Assembly: GCA_007258455.2 (NCBI GenBank)
Contig: VDFB02344204.1
Span: forward strand, 62,001 to 126,000
DNA: 64,000 nucleotides
Source of the DNA: Sequoia sempervirens
Lineage: Eukaryota > Streptophyta > Pinopsida > Cupressales > Cupressaceae
Reading direction: 5' to 3'
Part shown: positions 1-12,439 of the stretch, piece after piece
Layout of the letters: every line of letters starts with the position of its first letter
Numbering within the stretch: position 1 is the first letter of the stretch
Made by a program: the position numbers and the translations under genes
Notes under the pieces: model-generated
What the model saw: only the letters and a program-made list of their open reading frames with translations
Database searches by the model: none
What the model was told of the DNA's origin: nothing

Positions 1-208
1 TGTGAAGGCCTATACAAAGGAGCTTTATAAAATTTTCGTAAGAACTAGCCATAATGAATTAGACCATGAAAAGGTGGCCAGATATGTTAATGTATTGAGG
101 CAGAATATTCAAGATGAGCTAAGTATGGCAAGGTTGTGAACTATGGATGAAGCATACCAATATTCTCTAAAGGAAAAGGAAAAATTGGTGAAAAAGCTAT
201 TAGGATAG
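1..208 (+). pseudogene. Ty3/gypsy gag fragment (copy A)
   Basis: The frame read from base 2 carries the plant Ty3/gypsy gag signature: a YTKE-type motif, then HNELDHEKVARYVN, then NIQDELSM, then EAYQYSLKEKEKL. This is the retrotransposon gag domain that forms the particle core. A TGA at 137-139 interrupts the frame and a TAG at 206-208 ends it. Copy B (48975-49341) shows more of the N-terminal part and the same TGA, so the stop predates the duplication. The fragment is severed from any pol gene. Confidence 0.8.
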
Positions 209-589
209 GTGACACTAAAATTACTATCCTAAGTTGATTTATGTGTCTACACATTCTTTGGAAAGTGTTCTAAAGGACCTTAGGGACCAAATATATAATA
301 ATTAATTTCCTATGACAAATTATAATTTCAATCAAAGAGGTGGACCCATTATGGTGGTAGTTACTAAGCATTCCAAGAGAATATTCCTCTTGGGTGTCCA
401 ACTTTCTAGGTTGAGACCAATTGAGTGTGCATGTCATTGCATGTTATTTGCATATTTTGCATGCTCTTGCATGGTTGGGTGCCAAATTTTGCATGTTGGT
501 GCATGTTCTTGCATGTAGCCATTGGAGCCGTCAAAGAGTTATGGAGCTCTCGGGTTTGACCAATTCCTATTGGCTGCGAGTTAGGTGCC

Positions 590-1056
590 ATGTGATAATT
601 TAATATTTTATTCCATGTTTATGGGTTGTCAACTAAGGGGGGCTTGGGCTTTTCTAGGTGGTTTTCTTGTTGTTTTGGGACACCATTTGTGGTATTCTCT
701 CCCACAAAATTCTATATATTGGAGCCTTTGGATGGTTTTTTAGGATGAGTTCTTTGCATGTTGTCAAGAAGACAAAGTGATGTTGAATTGTAGAGAGGAT
801 TGTTGTATTGATGTGCTTCCTTAAAGATTAATACAAACATTGGATCTCTTTGGGTGTGGAGTTTTTATTGCAAGGGTTTTTGCATGCATATCTTGTGTCA
901 CTTGTGTTGATGACTTATGGTATTGCAAAATTTTCTTTCATTGTTGCAATTTTTAAATCACTTAATCATTTTATAATTAATCATTTAAGTATAGTTTTAG
1001 ATTTTCAATCACTTTGATAAGTTTCTATTGCGGCAAGCTATACCTTCATTCCAGTA
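590..1056 (+). mobile_element. Ty1/copia LTR remnant, copy A (left edge uncertain)
   Basis: This stretch immediately precedes an initiator-Met-type primer binding site at 1059-1070 and a copia gag start. It contains a TATA-like TCTATATATTGG near 710, as expected inside an LTR. The right end is set by the PBS; the left end is a guess (the TGTGATAAT at 590). No second LTR of this element was identified. In copy B the matching LTR is split by a later 573-bp insertion. Confidence 0.5.
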
Positions 1057-1058
1057 TT

Positions 1059-1070
1059 TGGTATTAAAGC
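1059..1070 (+). promoter_or_regulatory. Primer binding site, tRNA-iMet type (copy A)
   Basis: TGGTATTAAAGC matches the usual plant copia priming sequence TGGTATCAGAGC at 10 of 12 positions. It lies about 120 bp before the gag start. Copy B has TGGTATCAAAGC (50777-50788), one step closer to the canonical form. Confidence 0.75.
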
Positions 1071-1183
1071 TAACAGTTTTGTTAACAAAGGGATGCCTTT
1101 TTTCTTAGTGTTGAAGGTTTTTTGGTTGCAGTGGAAGCTTGTGCATTGTGGGTTTTGTAGATTTGTGAAGACTATTTTAAACC

Positions 1184-1447
1184 ATAGCTTCTACCTCTCA
1201 TTTGGATATTGATAAATTCAATGGAACTGGCTACAAGATGTGGAAGTTGAAGATGGAGGATCTCCTTAAAGGGAGAGATTAGTGGTTGGTAGATTCAAAT
1301 GAAAAGAAACCGGAATTAGCATCTAATGAATATTGGAAGAAAATGGACAAGAAGGCCCGGGGAACCATTCAGTTGTGTCTTGCAGATTTTGTCTTCTTCC
1401 AATCACCAGTGGATTTGTTTCTTCCTAAGGGGAGAAATGTTGCTTGA
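1184..1447 (+). pseudogene. Ty1/copia gag N-terminal fragment (copy A, dead)
   Basis: This is the copia gag head with FNG-GY-MWKLKMEDLL and KKMDKKA-GTIQLCLADF, the part of gag that recognises the retroelement core. The start codon has become ATA (1184-1186), where copy B has ATG. A TAG replaces the glutamine codon of GRDQW, in the 1280s. The frame ends by 1447, after about 87 codons, well short of a full copia gag, so the element was already truncated before duplication. Confidence 0.8.
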
Positions 1448-1459
1448 AAGTAATTGATC

Positions 1460-3840
1460 GTGTTCTATCTTTTGGCATTCATCATTGACACAAGAGCTCT
1501 TTCTTTATGGAGGGATACATGTCCTTATTTTAACTCTCATATTGGGGGGACATTTATTGTATTTGTGACATAGGTGGTCCTTGAGGGGTCACATTAAGTC
1601 CTATCCTTCTTTCACTAGTCAAATTATTTTTATTTTCTCTTTTGGACATGAGTTCTTTCCCGTGTAGTTCTATTATTTTCTTTGGTTATGAGATATTTCA
1701 TTTTTTTGTACATGGGTACCTCATTAGGACTTGTAGTTAGAACTCATCCATGTATCCACCATTGCATTATTCATAGGGATTTTTAGCTTCTCCCTAAGTT
1801 GATCTTCAGGGGGAGTTGGAGTAATCATGACAATCATTTCATAATTAATTAATAATACATAAATTATTAAGTCACTTATTACTTTGTTCACTTTAGATAA
1901 AATTAGGAGAGTTTTCTATTATTAGATTGGGTTACTTATAAGTCAAGTTGTTACTTTGCACCAGATTAGGACACTTGTCACAATCTAATCAAATCCTCAT
2001 CTAGGGTTTGCACATCTACTTTTATAAGCATTGATTATTGTATTTTGAAATCATTCATAATTTACTTGTATTCATATTCATTATTTAATACAGATGGCTT
2101 ATTAGATGCTTTTGTTGATCAATCTTTTCTTTTTTGTTGCATAGCAAATCAATTGCTTTGATCTCTCATTTGTGATAAGTGTTTTTGTTAGAAGTGACTG
2201 TCGGGAGCTATGGGATTCACTATCTATTCCAATAAATTATTCTTGTGATTCCTGTAATTTTCCTTTTATCTTCATTTGTGATGTATACATATTTCTACTA
2301 AGTCATCTTTTTGAACTCTATGTAAGCCCTCTAGTCATTTCCCTTCTATGGTGGTGATTGTGTCATAATTGAACAAGTAAATAGTTTCAACAATCTTATG
2401 ATAGATGGAACATTTCAATACCAAAATAATCCAAAAAAAATTTGGTAGGTGAAGTAGAGAAGAAAGATCATCAACTAGAAAGATAAAGACACAGGCATGT
2501 AATTCCTTCTTGATGCAAATAATTTGACAAGTGATGAAGTTCCTTTTGATAAGAGCATTTTTTTTGGTTATGATAATAATAAACATGAAAATGGATTTAC
2601 TATAATTAAGGAAGAAAATATTTGACCCAATCCTATGTATCAATATGATGAAGAGCAGGGGTGGAATTGTCACAACCAACACAATTTGACACAATTCAAT
2701 CACCTTTCAAACTACAAGACCCAACCAAGTAGTGATTCTTCACAATATTGCTTGTTCATCAGCTAGGTCTCCAAACCTAGGTTTTCAAGTGCATATTTTA
2801 GAGAAGGATGTTTCAACATTGGACCCACACCTTTTTAGATACCCATTATGCTTGGATTTAAAATATCTCATTTGTGAATACGATTGTTTAAGACCAACTT
2901 TATCAAATTAGGCTTGCTACGCCAAAACCAAGGCTAATTAGGCCACTTTTCCAAAGGACCTACAAGGAAAGAAATCTCTATACAACAAAAATCTTCACCA
3001 ATAGTCTCTACCAGTCACATAGGGTCCAACTTTATAGGTTTTTTCATTCTCCACCTTCAACAATTTGTTGTCCTACAACTTCTACACCCTACCTAAGCTT
3101 GACACATGAAGATGTTAGGCTAGGGCCTGGACAAATAGGCTTGAAACTCCATCCCCTGCTCTTAAAAATTAAAAAAAAATAAAAATCAAACCTCAAGCCT
3201 CCATTCCATCGAGTTTGGCCAGAAATCAATAGTGGAATGGATATATATTTACATTTTAAGACAACAAACCCTAGAAATGAGGGTTTCCAGGCGGTCTGGA
3301 AAGAAATTCTTCAAACTCTCTTATTCCACCACAAAAATAAATCACGCAACACTAAAATGGGAGAAGAATCATTTTCATATGTTCTCACATAGATTTTAGA
3401 TCATGGCAGACCTGTATAGGGCCATACAGAATTGCAACTTACAAAAAAACGCTGAAAAAGTTGTAGAAAATAAAGTATTATTCTATTATTTTTCCTCCAA
3501 AAGCATCAAAAACCATTCCTAGATGTGTTTAAGGCCATTTAAACATGTTCCAACCAATTTCCAATGGTCTACAATATAATTTCAAAAGGTGACTGTTCAT
3601 CTTCCCTTTAACCCAAAAATTGACAATGTTGTAAAGCAACATTTTACATCTTTTTAGCAACTTTTTACAAAACACAACTAATGGACCCTACATGACACCA
3701 AAAACATTTCAAATGGTCTTCAATTGACCTTATTACATCAAATCAGTGACAAAACACACAAAACATCAAACTAGACACCTAAATGCATCAAAAGAACAAA
3801 ATTGCAAGGGTGCCCCTACACCATACACCTGAAGAGGAAA
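1460..3840. other. Duplicated non-coding, retroelement-derived stretch (copy A)
   Basis: No intact gene is present. A short frame at 2172-2357 (matching 53011-53196) contains CRELWDSL and YSCDSC, faintly like a copia gag segment, but the match is too weak to name. A purine run with GGGGGAG near 1810-1816 could be an old polypurine tract followed by an LTR-like AT-rich segment. The same sequence recurs in copy B at about 51180-54690, interrupted there by the solo LTR. Confidence 0.5.
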
Positions 3841-3849
3841 AATTCTCAG

Positions 3850-4565
3850 GTTCCACCTGAGATCAGCTCCTTGATTGAGGTTCCATGCTACTTGATATCA
3901 TCTTCAGACATCCATATTGCTTCCTCTGGAGGTAACCCATGCCATTTGACAAGATATTCATTGTAAATCTTTTTCCTAGTTCTTTTGACCTCCTTGGTAT
4001 CTAGAATGGCTTCAAGCTTCATTGGTTCAAAAGGAGGTAGATCTCTCACGCATTATTCATCAACAAATTCATCTTCTACACTTGTACCTATATCCAAAAT
4101 TCCTTTAAAAGGATAGAGATCATCAACATTAAATATAGGGGAGATAGCAACTCCAGGAGGGAGTTCTATCTCATATGCATTTTCACCAAACTTGTGGATC
4201 ACTTTGTAGGGCCCAATATTTTTTATCAATAGCTTTGTGTATTTTCCTTTTGGTAGCCTCTCTTTCTTCAAGTGTGCAAGCACCAAATCTCCAATTTTGA
4301 ACTGAACATTCCTCCTCTTCAAGTCTGCAAGTTTCTTATACCTCTCAACACTCTACTTCAAATTTTCCTTCACCTGCTCATGTATATGCTTCATAGCTAT
4401 GGAAAACTCCTCTCCTTCTGCACTCCTCTTCTCCAATCCACTCAAGTATTTAAACTCAAATATACCCCTTGGTTTCAAACCATATACAACTTCAAAGGAA
4501 CTTTTCCCTATGGTCCTATTAATGGAATCATTATAAGCATACTCTGCTTGTGGGAGGTCTAATTC
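3850..4565 (-). pseudogene. Chromovirus (Ty3/gypsy) integrase C-terminus plus chromodomain, copy A
   Basis: Read on the minus strand from 4565 downward, the frame gives AYNDSINRTIGKSSFEVVYG (integrase catalytic-core end), then KIGDLVLAHLKKERLPKGK and NIGPYKVIHKFGENAYEIEL and FNVDDLYPFKG (the GPY/F-type integrase C-terminal module), then ILDTKEVKR, EYLVKWHGLPPEEAIW (a chromodomain). Chromodomains of this lineage steer integration to marked heterochromatin. Breaks include a TAG after KENLK, a TGA following EFVDE and a TAG after DDIK. The upstream pol (reverse transcriptase, RNase H) is absent; homology stops at about 4565 where plus-strand gypsy sequence begins. High confidence in family, none in function. 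Confidence 0.9.
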
Positions 4566-4574
4566 TTCCAGACC

Positions 4575-5600
4575 TCCTGGTTACATATACAAGTATGTTA
4601 GACAAATAAAAAATAGTCATCAAACATCTCAACATGAAACAAATCAACAACATTAAAATATGGTTTCTTACGCGTATAATAGTCAGAATAACAAGAAAAA
4701 TCAACAACCATTGAGTATACCAGTATCTTTTCCACCATCTCAGCCTATTTTGCCTCAACCTACTAGGCTTACCTTCCAAAAGGATAAATACTACGATCTT
4801 ACTGAGCAATTGTGTTCTATGTTGGTGAATATATCTCTTTGGGAATTAATTCAAACATCTCCTACATATCATGGAATGTTACAAGAAGCTTTACAAAAGA
4901 TCGTTGTGCCACTAGTAGTAAGGCCTAATGATGTGGCATCATTATTATAATGTATGCATGTGACAAAAACAAACATACTATTTCAACAACATGAATTGCC
5001 ACCCATTGAAGTTTAGAATCAAAATCATCCTCTGATTATATATGTAGTCATCAATAGAGCAAAGGTCAAAAGAGCAATTATTGAAAATGGTTCAACTTTG
5101 AACATTTGCGGTTTAGACATGTTTTAAAGGATAAAAATAGACACAAAGCTCATTAAGCCTAACAAGCTTAACATTAGAGGTTTTGATAATGTGGGAAGAC
5201 AATCAATGGGAACAATCACTCTACCAATTAGAGAAAGTCCTCTGAATTTGGATACGCTTGTTCGTGTTATGCCTACAACATTGTCATACAACATAATACT
5301 AGGAACACCATGGATTCATGCTATGAAAACAGTTCTGTCAACATTGCATCATTCGATAAAATTTATATACAATGGAAAATTAAGAGTAATAGAAGTTGAT
5401 ACTTATAATCAAACTTGTTTGCAAGCAAATATAAAGGAGAAAAGTCATACTACAAAAATAAGAATTGAACAACCCACACCTCCTGAAGAAGAGAGAAAAA
5501 CCATTTGATGCTTGGTCAGAAGACGATTGGGGTCCACTAGACTTTACCCCTACTTTTATTGGAGAATACAAAATTTTTCACATTTCAAACTTTGATACTG
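4575..5600 (+). pseudogene. Ty3/gypsy gag-protease fragment
   Basis: Plus-strand frames give a proline-rich linker, RPNDVASLL, then after stops INRAKVKRAIIENGSTLNIC and, from 5191 to 5508, a long frame with LPIRESPLNL, YNIILGTPWIHAM and HHSIKFIYNGK. The layout is that of Tat/Athila-type aspartic protease and the stretch leading to reverse transcriptase. The catalytic aspartate of the usual DNGS motif reads E (ENGST). At least three stops break the gene. The segment lies wholly inside the part missing from copy B and continues into no recognisable reverse transcriptase. Confidence 0.8.
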
Positions 5601-5808
5601 CTTGCTTTTACTTTATGTGGAACTAAAAATATGAATAATTATGTGTGGTAGAATAAATGTGTGTTATTTGAATGATGGAATAAGTGAATGCTATTTTATT
5701 TTAGAAAAATGAAATGCAATGATAATTATTTAATTAAAATGATGCAATATAGAGAATGATATCTTAGAATGATAAATTATATTGCTTTGATTTGTTAGAA
5801 TTCAACAT

Positions 5809-5820
5809 GCTCTGATATCA
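5809..5820 (-). promoter_or_regulatory. Primer binding site, tRNA-iMet type, minus strand
   Basis: On the minus strand the sequence is TGATATCAGAGC, one mismatch from TGGTATCAGAGC. It directly follows the LTR end ...TTTCAGCA (5821-5831), as expected for a copia element transcribed leftward. Confidence 0.85.
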
Positions 5821-6264
5821 TGCTGAAATAATGGATGTCGAATCATCCAATGAAGCTGCACACACTTCAAAGGATCTTGCCAAGAGAAATTACACCACAT
5901 AGAAAGTGTTGCAACTAAGGGCTGCAAAGAGAGATTACTATTGATCTACAACATTAGATCATAGATTGATATTTGATTGATATGTTACAAATGAACAAGT
6001 TGCCTGATTATATAGGAAAAAGTGAAGACCTAAAATGCAAGAGATGTTGCCATGTGTCATGATCTAACAACATGTGAACCCTATCTAGGAAATTATCAAA
6101 TGTTGAGATAAGTTCTAGAAGGAAAACTCATCTTCTAGGAGGAATCTTATCCCTACAAACAAGGAAGGGGACATTACCCCATTATTAAAATGCAACCTAG
6201 GACTAGATGATGTAAGACCTAAGTTAACTTATGCTAGTGTAATAAATAATTAATTACACCAACA
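5821..6264 (-). mobile_element. Ty1/copia LTR, minus strand (444 bp)
   Basis: Read leftward from 6264 it begins TGTTGGTGTAATTAATTA and ends TTATTTCAGCA, immediately followed by the PBS at 5820-5809. The TG...CA ends, the length and the adjoining PBS define a copia 5' LTR. A TATA-like CCTATATAATCAGG occurs on the minus strand near 6015. The sequence to the left (5600-5800) shows no gag, so the element is truncated or replaced. No partner LTR is in the window. Copy B lacks the region. Confidence 0.85.
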
Positions 6265-6715
6265 TGATTTATATTTTCTTGGACACTAATCTATTAATCG
6301 GTGTCCGAGTTTACATGAGTTGCAGGTTGTCGAAGACCAAGAGTGTGGTTAAGGTAGAGGAGGTTAACCACCTAGTAGGGTTAAGATGGAACAGTTACTC
6401 TCACACACACGCACTTAGTGACATAGTTGCATTTAGGAATTTTATTTTGTTAATTGTTTGATAGTGCTCTTATTTTATAGTTGTTAATTAAATTAATTAG
6501 TGGTAAATTAAAGTGCATGAAAATAAAAGAATTTTTTTAATTTTATTTTTAATGATTTCTTTTGAAAACTAAATGTTATTTATTTATTATTTTAGAATAA
6601 TTGTGATAGGAAATTGTGAAAAAAATTTGGAACAATGCGTGAGGATTTCTCAAAAGTGCTTATGAAACCTAAAACTTCAATTTAAACTCATAAAACTGTT
6701 AGTATTTAAGACCGT

Positions 6716-8040
6716 GGTCCCACTGAGCGTGGAAGAATGTGTGAGGGGGAAAACCATAGGTGCTAAATGAGCTAAAAGAAATTGAAATAGAATCTATTCT
6801 AAATAAAAAATAAATAATCTAGATCTATTCCTACACTCAAGAAATGACTTTGTAAGCTATTGAAAACACATAAAGAAATCCTATGATTACCTAAATGAAC
6901 TCAAAACACAAGAGAAGTTACCATCCCATTTTGGAGTGTGTTCGCATGATGTTGGGTTGTTCATATCACTGTGAAGCCTCCACTGTTGTGTGCAAGAAGC
7001 TTTGATGCAATGTCTTGGTTGGTTGATTGAAGAAATGTTTGAAGCTCTATCAATGGTGATTAGGAATATTGGTAGTACTTCATTGTGCAAATAATGTTGA
7101 TTCTTTGATCCTTTTTTGTGAGGAAAGAGGTTTGTTATATAGAAAATGTGATTTCAAATGGACGATAAGGATTGTGTAGTAGAATATCTTGATCAACAAT
7201 CGAAATATGTTGAGAGGAAATGGACATGAATAATCTGTGCAAAATAGATTACATGATTAGTGTGATTGAATAAATGTTGTTGAGAAATTTGTGAAATTGA
7301 TGAAATAGGTGGAGAAATTCATGAAATTGAAAAAATCAGTTTGAGCCTTTAATGGGATTGAGGAAATTATGCAGAGTGATTTTTGAGATTGAAGAAAGTT
7401 GGTGAGGAAATCATGTTGACAAAAATTTTCTCAATGTTGGTGAGGATAATTTAATTAATTGATTAATTAATTAGTCCTTTTTGGAGTTGAACATGCAAAT
7501 CAAGTTTGAATTTTTCAAACAAACTTGCATTTGTTTGATTTGATTTTTGATGATAATTTGAATAGTTTATTCAACTTATTCAAATTTGGAGGGAAAGAGA
7601 ATTAATTAAATTATTATGATTTAATAATTCAATCGATTTAGGGGAATAAAATGAATTAGTGAAGTAATTAAATAATTGGTGTTATTTAACTAATCAAGAT
7701 GAATAACATTAGATTAGGACTTTATTAAACAAATGTAATTTATTTAATTGGTTGAATTTGATGAAAAAATGAATTAATTAAATAATTTTGTTTTATTCAA
7801 TCGATAACGGAAATAAGGTTTTTCAAGACTTTATTAAATAAATGGAATTTATTTAATTCACCAAAAATGATGAAAAAGTGAATTAATTAAATAATATTGT
7901 TTTATTCTATTAATAGGAGAAATTAGGGTTTTTGATGCTTTTGATGTGAAATCGGTGATGTTTGATGATAATGATGTTGATGATGTAAAAATGTCATTTA
8001 GTATGTGTGATAAGTGTTAGGTCAATTTTACATGTCTATA
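6716..8040 (-). mobile_element. Tat-like gypsy LTR with PBS remnant, minus strand
   Basis: A PBS-like TTCCACGCTCAGTGGGACC reads leftward at 6734-6716, sharing CAGTGGGACC with the PBS at 46290-46271 and nearly with 18680-18699. Just before it the minus strand reads CACACATTC, a fitting LTR end. At the far side (near 8040) the minus strand reads TATAGACATGTAAAATTGAC, close to the start of the solo LTR at 51759 (TGTAGACACTTAAAAATGAC). The interior is AT-rich with many ATTAATTAAAT runs, like that solo LTR. The assignment rests on these three points only. Confidence 0.55.
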
Positions 8041-8361
8041 GCATGACAAAACATATAAAATCATAGGTTTATTTTCATCATTTCACATAGAATGCAACTT
8101 ATTCGATTCAAGAGGAAACAATTTAAAAATGGATAAGAATACCTCAGCTAGTGTGATTTTTTGAATGACTTTTCCTTCTCTAATTTAATGGTAATAGCTA
8201 GTCAACCCCCGTCGCCCTCTCTTCTATCAATCTTTTCCTTGATTTTTCCTTCTTTTGCTAGATTGCCTCAATCCTCTTTCTAACTATGATTCTCTCACTA
8301 ATTTCAGAGATAATAGTTTTAATGCCTATCTCCATTTTCCCATTATTTGGTTTCCCACTTC

Positions 8362-9960
8362 CTCTGTTTTCTAGCATCGACTATTACTTCCCAACATAGA
8401 TGGGTCAACCCTAATTCCTTTCATTATAAAGGGGTACGAATTCCTCATTATTTCCCATCTAATACAATTTTTATGCATACATATATGCACTTATATATAT
8501 ATATATGGCTTTCTCCCACATATATATGTATATATATGTATATAGGTTTATGGTCATGTCTTATTCATATGCAAGAATTCACAAGAATTTCCTATCATGT
8601 ATTTTCCATTTTCTATTTAGAGATCTATATTTTTCAAAATTTTCAAATTGAACAAATAGCACATTCATTTCCATATGACTCTATACATGATAGAATGCAT
8701 TTTTGATATCATTTATCATCGAACCTTGAGATAAATTGAGTAAGTCAAGGATGCATTGATTTTTTTCTTTCACAAGTTTACTTATTCACCAAATTATAAT
8801 TTCATGCAATATAAATGATATTTATCAATTGTAAACAATGCAAACGTCCTAATCTATTATGGTGTGTGTAATATTTTATATTCCATCCTTGATTACCATT
8901 GTCATCCTGCTAAGCATTCCAACCTCAATCAAGTTCTCGTCCTTCGACCTGCTCTTGCACACACATTCTTACACTTGTCCATTTATTAGTAACCTTCAAC
9001 CAATAATGTCATGGAATAATTTTTCTTAAATCATGAAATTACAAGATATTCACATTCAAATATATCATCACATTTATGAATTCCATAAACATTAAATGAT
9101 AATTTCCTTTTTTCCCAATTATTTTAATTAACTTAACATTATTAATGTAAGCAATGAAATTGAGATATGACAATAGGCCATTGTCTTATACTTGTTGAAT
9201 TCTACTAGTTCATTTCCAAAACCATGTGTACTTTCCATATGTTCACAAATTGGCATACTTTGCAAGACACCACAATGTCGACATGTGCCATCCAAGCATA
9301 TTTTCTTGTAGAATAATTTCCTTCCTCTCTTTCACATAAATTTTTTGATATGAAATATCTTGAAGATGTAGGTAGGGCATGTATGTCACAGTCCTGTTAA
9401 ACATTGTTAGTATGCAAATCTAAACATATACATCAATAAACATCAAAATAGTTAGAAAAATCAATATGTACTCTACAAATAGCAAGTAGTGCATGTGTGA
9501 TTTATTTTGACATAGAAAAGCTTTAGCATTTCAAAAATTCTTTGAAAAAATTTAACTTGAGAATACATCTCTAGAAATTTACCAAAAAATTATGTGATTA
9601 ATATCCAAAAAATTTCTTTGGATGTGGCTCATGGTTTCAACTACTCCTTCTTACCATATCTCTTTGATTTAGAGATTCCCTTGTGTTATTCTTCCAAAAG
9701 TATTCAATTAGAGATCTCAATGCTTCAAAAATTGGTTTGTCTTTTCATGGAAGTCTCCTCAAGAATGCCCATAGTTCATTGTCATAAGTATCCTGAATTT
9801 TTTGGAGCCTTCCAATAGCTCTCAATAATTTTTTTCTATTTATTATCAATGCTTCACGTGTATTGCTAATGAGATGATTTTTCTTCATTTGATTACATTG
9901 CTACATGTCAACTTCAACAAAATAATAGAATGTACAATTTGTCAAACCAAAACATAAAAG
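8362..9960. other. Non-coding duplicated stretch (copy A)
   Basis: AT-rich sequence with a short TA/TATATG tract near 8490-8545. No gene or element ends could be identified. It is shared with copy B from 55233 to about 56790. Confidence 0.5.
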
Positions 9961-10466
9961 ATTATCAATGCAAATCAAACATGAAAAACATGAACACGCA
10001 AGAGAAAATCACCAATCACGAGCACCATGATCAATGAAAACATGCAACACAGATAGAGAATGATATAGAAACATCCACAAGAATCATGAATCACTAGAGA
10101 AGCATCTGCAACAACTGAACTTACTAGAATCGCATCATCTGCATTCAAGAACACTAATTGAAGCAACATAATGACTATTAGAACACAACTGCTCATAAAT
10201 CGATCAAATATTCACGTGGATCTCTAAAAATTGACATGGATAAACTAGATATACTTGACAACAAACCCTTTATTCCACAACCTCTTATCATCAACATATT
10301 GAGCTTTCCAACATACTGAACTTCACTGCATCACTGACAACCTGCAACTTATTTTATTACATTTTTCTCAATATCCTCAACATATACAACCTCTAATGTC
10401 CTTAAGGCCAATAGTGTTGACATCAATAACAACCAAATATTAGCATCCTAACCACAACATCCAACA
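9960..10466 (-). mobile_element. Ty1/copia 3' LTR, minus strand, copy A (inner end defined)
   Basis: On the minus strand a polypurine tract AAAAGGGGAGAT (10478-10467) is followed at once by TGTTGGATGTTGTGG, a typical copia 3' LTR start. Upstream on that strand lie the RNase H tail (11050-10787) and a spacer rich in GGGGGAGAA motifs. The outer end of the LTR could not be fixed; 9960 is approximate. About 110 bp of sequence present in copy B (56850-56960) is missing here. Confidence 0.7.
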
Positions 10467-10786
10467 ATCTCCCCTTTTGGCATTGATGGAAATGCGTGAT
10501 GTGGAAAAAACCATCAACGCAACTTTCTCTTAGCACTTTCTCCCCCTAAGGTTTTGACTCTTTTCTCCTCAACTCTTTCACATGACTCTTCTCCCCAAAA
10601 AGTTTTTCACATTACTCTTCTCCCCCTTTGACATCAATTACAAAGATAATATGTATCTTTCTCCACACAAGCTCTGAACCACATATCTGAACATTTGACT
10701 ACTCCCCTTGAGTAGCAACCACCACAACATCAATCTGGATCAAGATATGACTAGAAAATGCATAGATTGATGCAAATCAATGAATC

Positions 10787-11050
10787 TTAGTTTTGATTAG
10801 GAGGGATAATCACCCCTAACTTCCCTTTGAGATACTCAAAAGTATCCTTAGGTAATGACTTGGTAAAGATATTTACAATATGTTCCTTAGTAGGCACATA
10901 CTCCAATCTGACTTCCTTTTCACTCACCTTCTCTCTCAAAAAGTGAAACTTGATAGATATATGCTTGGTTTTTGAATGTAGCATCAGATTCTTAGAAATG
11001 TTAATTGCACTTGAATTATTATAGGTTTTGCAGCAAACCAGTGTTAAAAC
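10787..11050 (-). pseudogene. Ty1/copia RNase H C-terminus (copy A)
   Basis: Minus-strand frame with NNSSAINISKN, HSKTKHISIKFHFLREKVSE, RLEYVPTKEHIVNIFTKSLP and FEYLKGKLGV, the conserved C-terminal part of copia RNase H, which degrades the RNA strand of the RNA-DNA hybrid during reverse transcription. It ends in a normal stop at 10787. Homology stops at about 11055, so everything upstream in pol is gone. The aspartate of the usual DN..A motif reads N here (YNNSSA). The polypurine tract and LTR follow at 10478-10466. Confidence 0.9.
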
Positions 11051-11129
11051 CCTCCAACCTGCTATCAAAAGGAACAATAAGAAAAGCCCAAAAGGCATGA
11101 ACAATAAATTAATCATTTATGCAAAAATA

Positions 11130-11335
11130 CCCATGTAAAATATGCACATATATATATACATGTAAACATATGGACATATATATACATGTATACATGTATA
11201 CATATATACATATATATACATGTACACATATGCATGCATATATACATGTAAACATATACATACAAATATGTGCACATATGCATACATATATACATGTAAA
11301 TATATACATACATATACATACACACCTGTATATAG
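11130..11335. repeat. TACATATA/ATACATGTA-rich microsatellite tract (copy A)
   Basis: A compound repeat of ACATATATACATG-type units gives open frames in several directions, all built of Y, I, C, M and H residues. They are artefacts of the repeat. Copy B has the same tract at 58130-58310, about 25 bp shorter. Confidence 0.9.
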
Positions 11336-11994
11336 ATGAAATTAGTTTGACCAATGTTACATAGTAAATGTCTTTTTGATAGATCTTTTATACTTTTGGT
11401 ATTTGCCTATAATATTGAGTGCCAAATAATGTAGCTTGGATTTTGAATTGACAAGTGAACTATTATATAGATTGGTCCAAGCATGATATAATTTTATTTC
11501 TCTCCTAGCTTTATATTTATTAGCCTTGGAAGCATATCTATATTTATTTATTTATTAAACACGTGCAATGAAGGAAAATGCACATCATCACAACACATGG
11601 ATAGAACTATTAAGGAAAATATATTTTAAAGTCTTCGAAAAGATCAATGCATGTCTTCTTCCACCTATATATATATGTATGTATGTTTTACTAATAGTTT
11701 TGTTACAATTTCCCAATTTCTCTATAATACTGAATGGCGAATAATGTAGCTACTGTTAAACAATTCCTCTATTTTCTAGTAGACTACAAAGAAGGTGGAC
11801 ACCAAAGTAAAATGAAAACCATGGCAACTCAATGAATGTGCAAATGTATATAGGCAAATGAAAGAATAAATTACATAGCCATTCACAATCTATAGCGTCC
11901 TCTTTGTAAGGATTTGAAGTGAAATCAATTAGAGGGATATGAAGGGGCTAATTATAAAAAATGTGTATAACACCAAAGATGCACAGAGTGTATA

Positions 11995-12018
11995 TGTGTC
12001 TATATATGTATATATGTA

Positions 12019-12049
<31 letters not shown>

Positions 12050-12130
12050 ATATATGTGTATGTATGTATATATATATGTATACGTATATATGTATATGTT
12101 TATGTATATATATGTGTGTGTGTGTGTATT
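11995..12130. repeat. TATATG/TG microsatellite (copy A)
   Basis: Imperfect TATATGTATG units ending in a short TG run. Counterpart at 58974-59090. Confidence 0.9.
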
Positions 12131-12439
12131 ATGTGGTTTTGCGGTGGTGGAGGTGGTGACCTTGATACATGGAATGTGAATGGTAAGTGTTTGCTTTTGC
12201 GGGGTTAATGCATTATGTCATTTTTGTGCAATAGGGATAGATGAAATAAATGCAATATTGAATGTTGCAGTGTGGCAAAGTATACTTTGATTAAGTTGCA
12301 TTGTTCAAACAACCATTGTAGTGTTATATATATATAAATATGTATTCTTTCTGCCTCATCTGTGTCAATTCCTGCCATAAGAAACTCTTCATTATGGTAG
12401 CTTGCCTCTTCTATTATCCATTTTAAAAAGTCTTGTGAG

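Noticed and set aside
32..603. Open frames with many H and C residues (312-603, 49444-49735)
   Set aside because: They translate a TGCATGTT-rich repeat (GCATGTTATTTGCAT, GCATGGTTG) and appear on both strands; no domain.
11109..11364. Open frames on both strands rich in Y, I, C, M and H
   Set aside because: They are translations of a TACATATA/ATACATG microsatellite and change with its length between the two copies.
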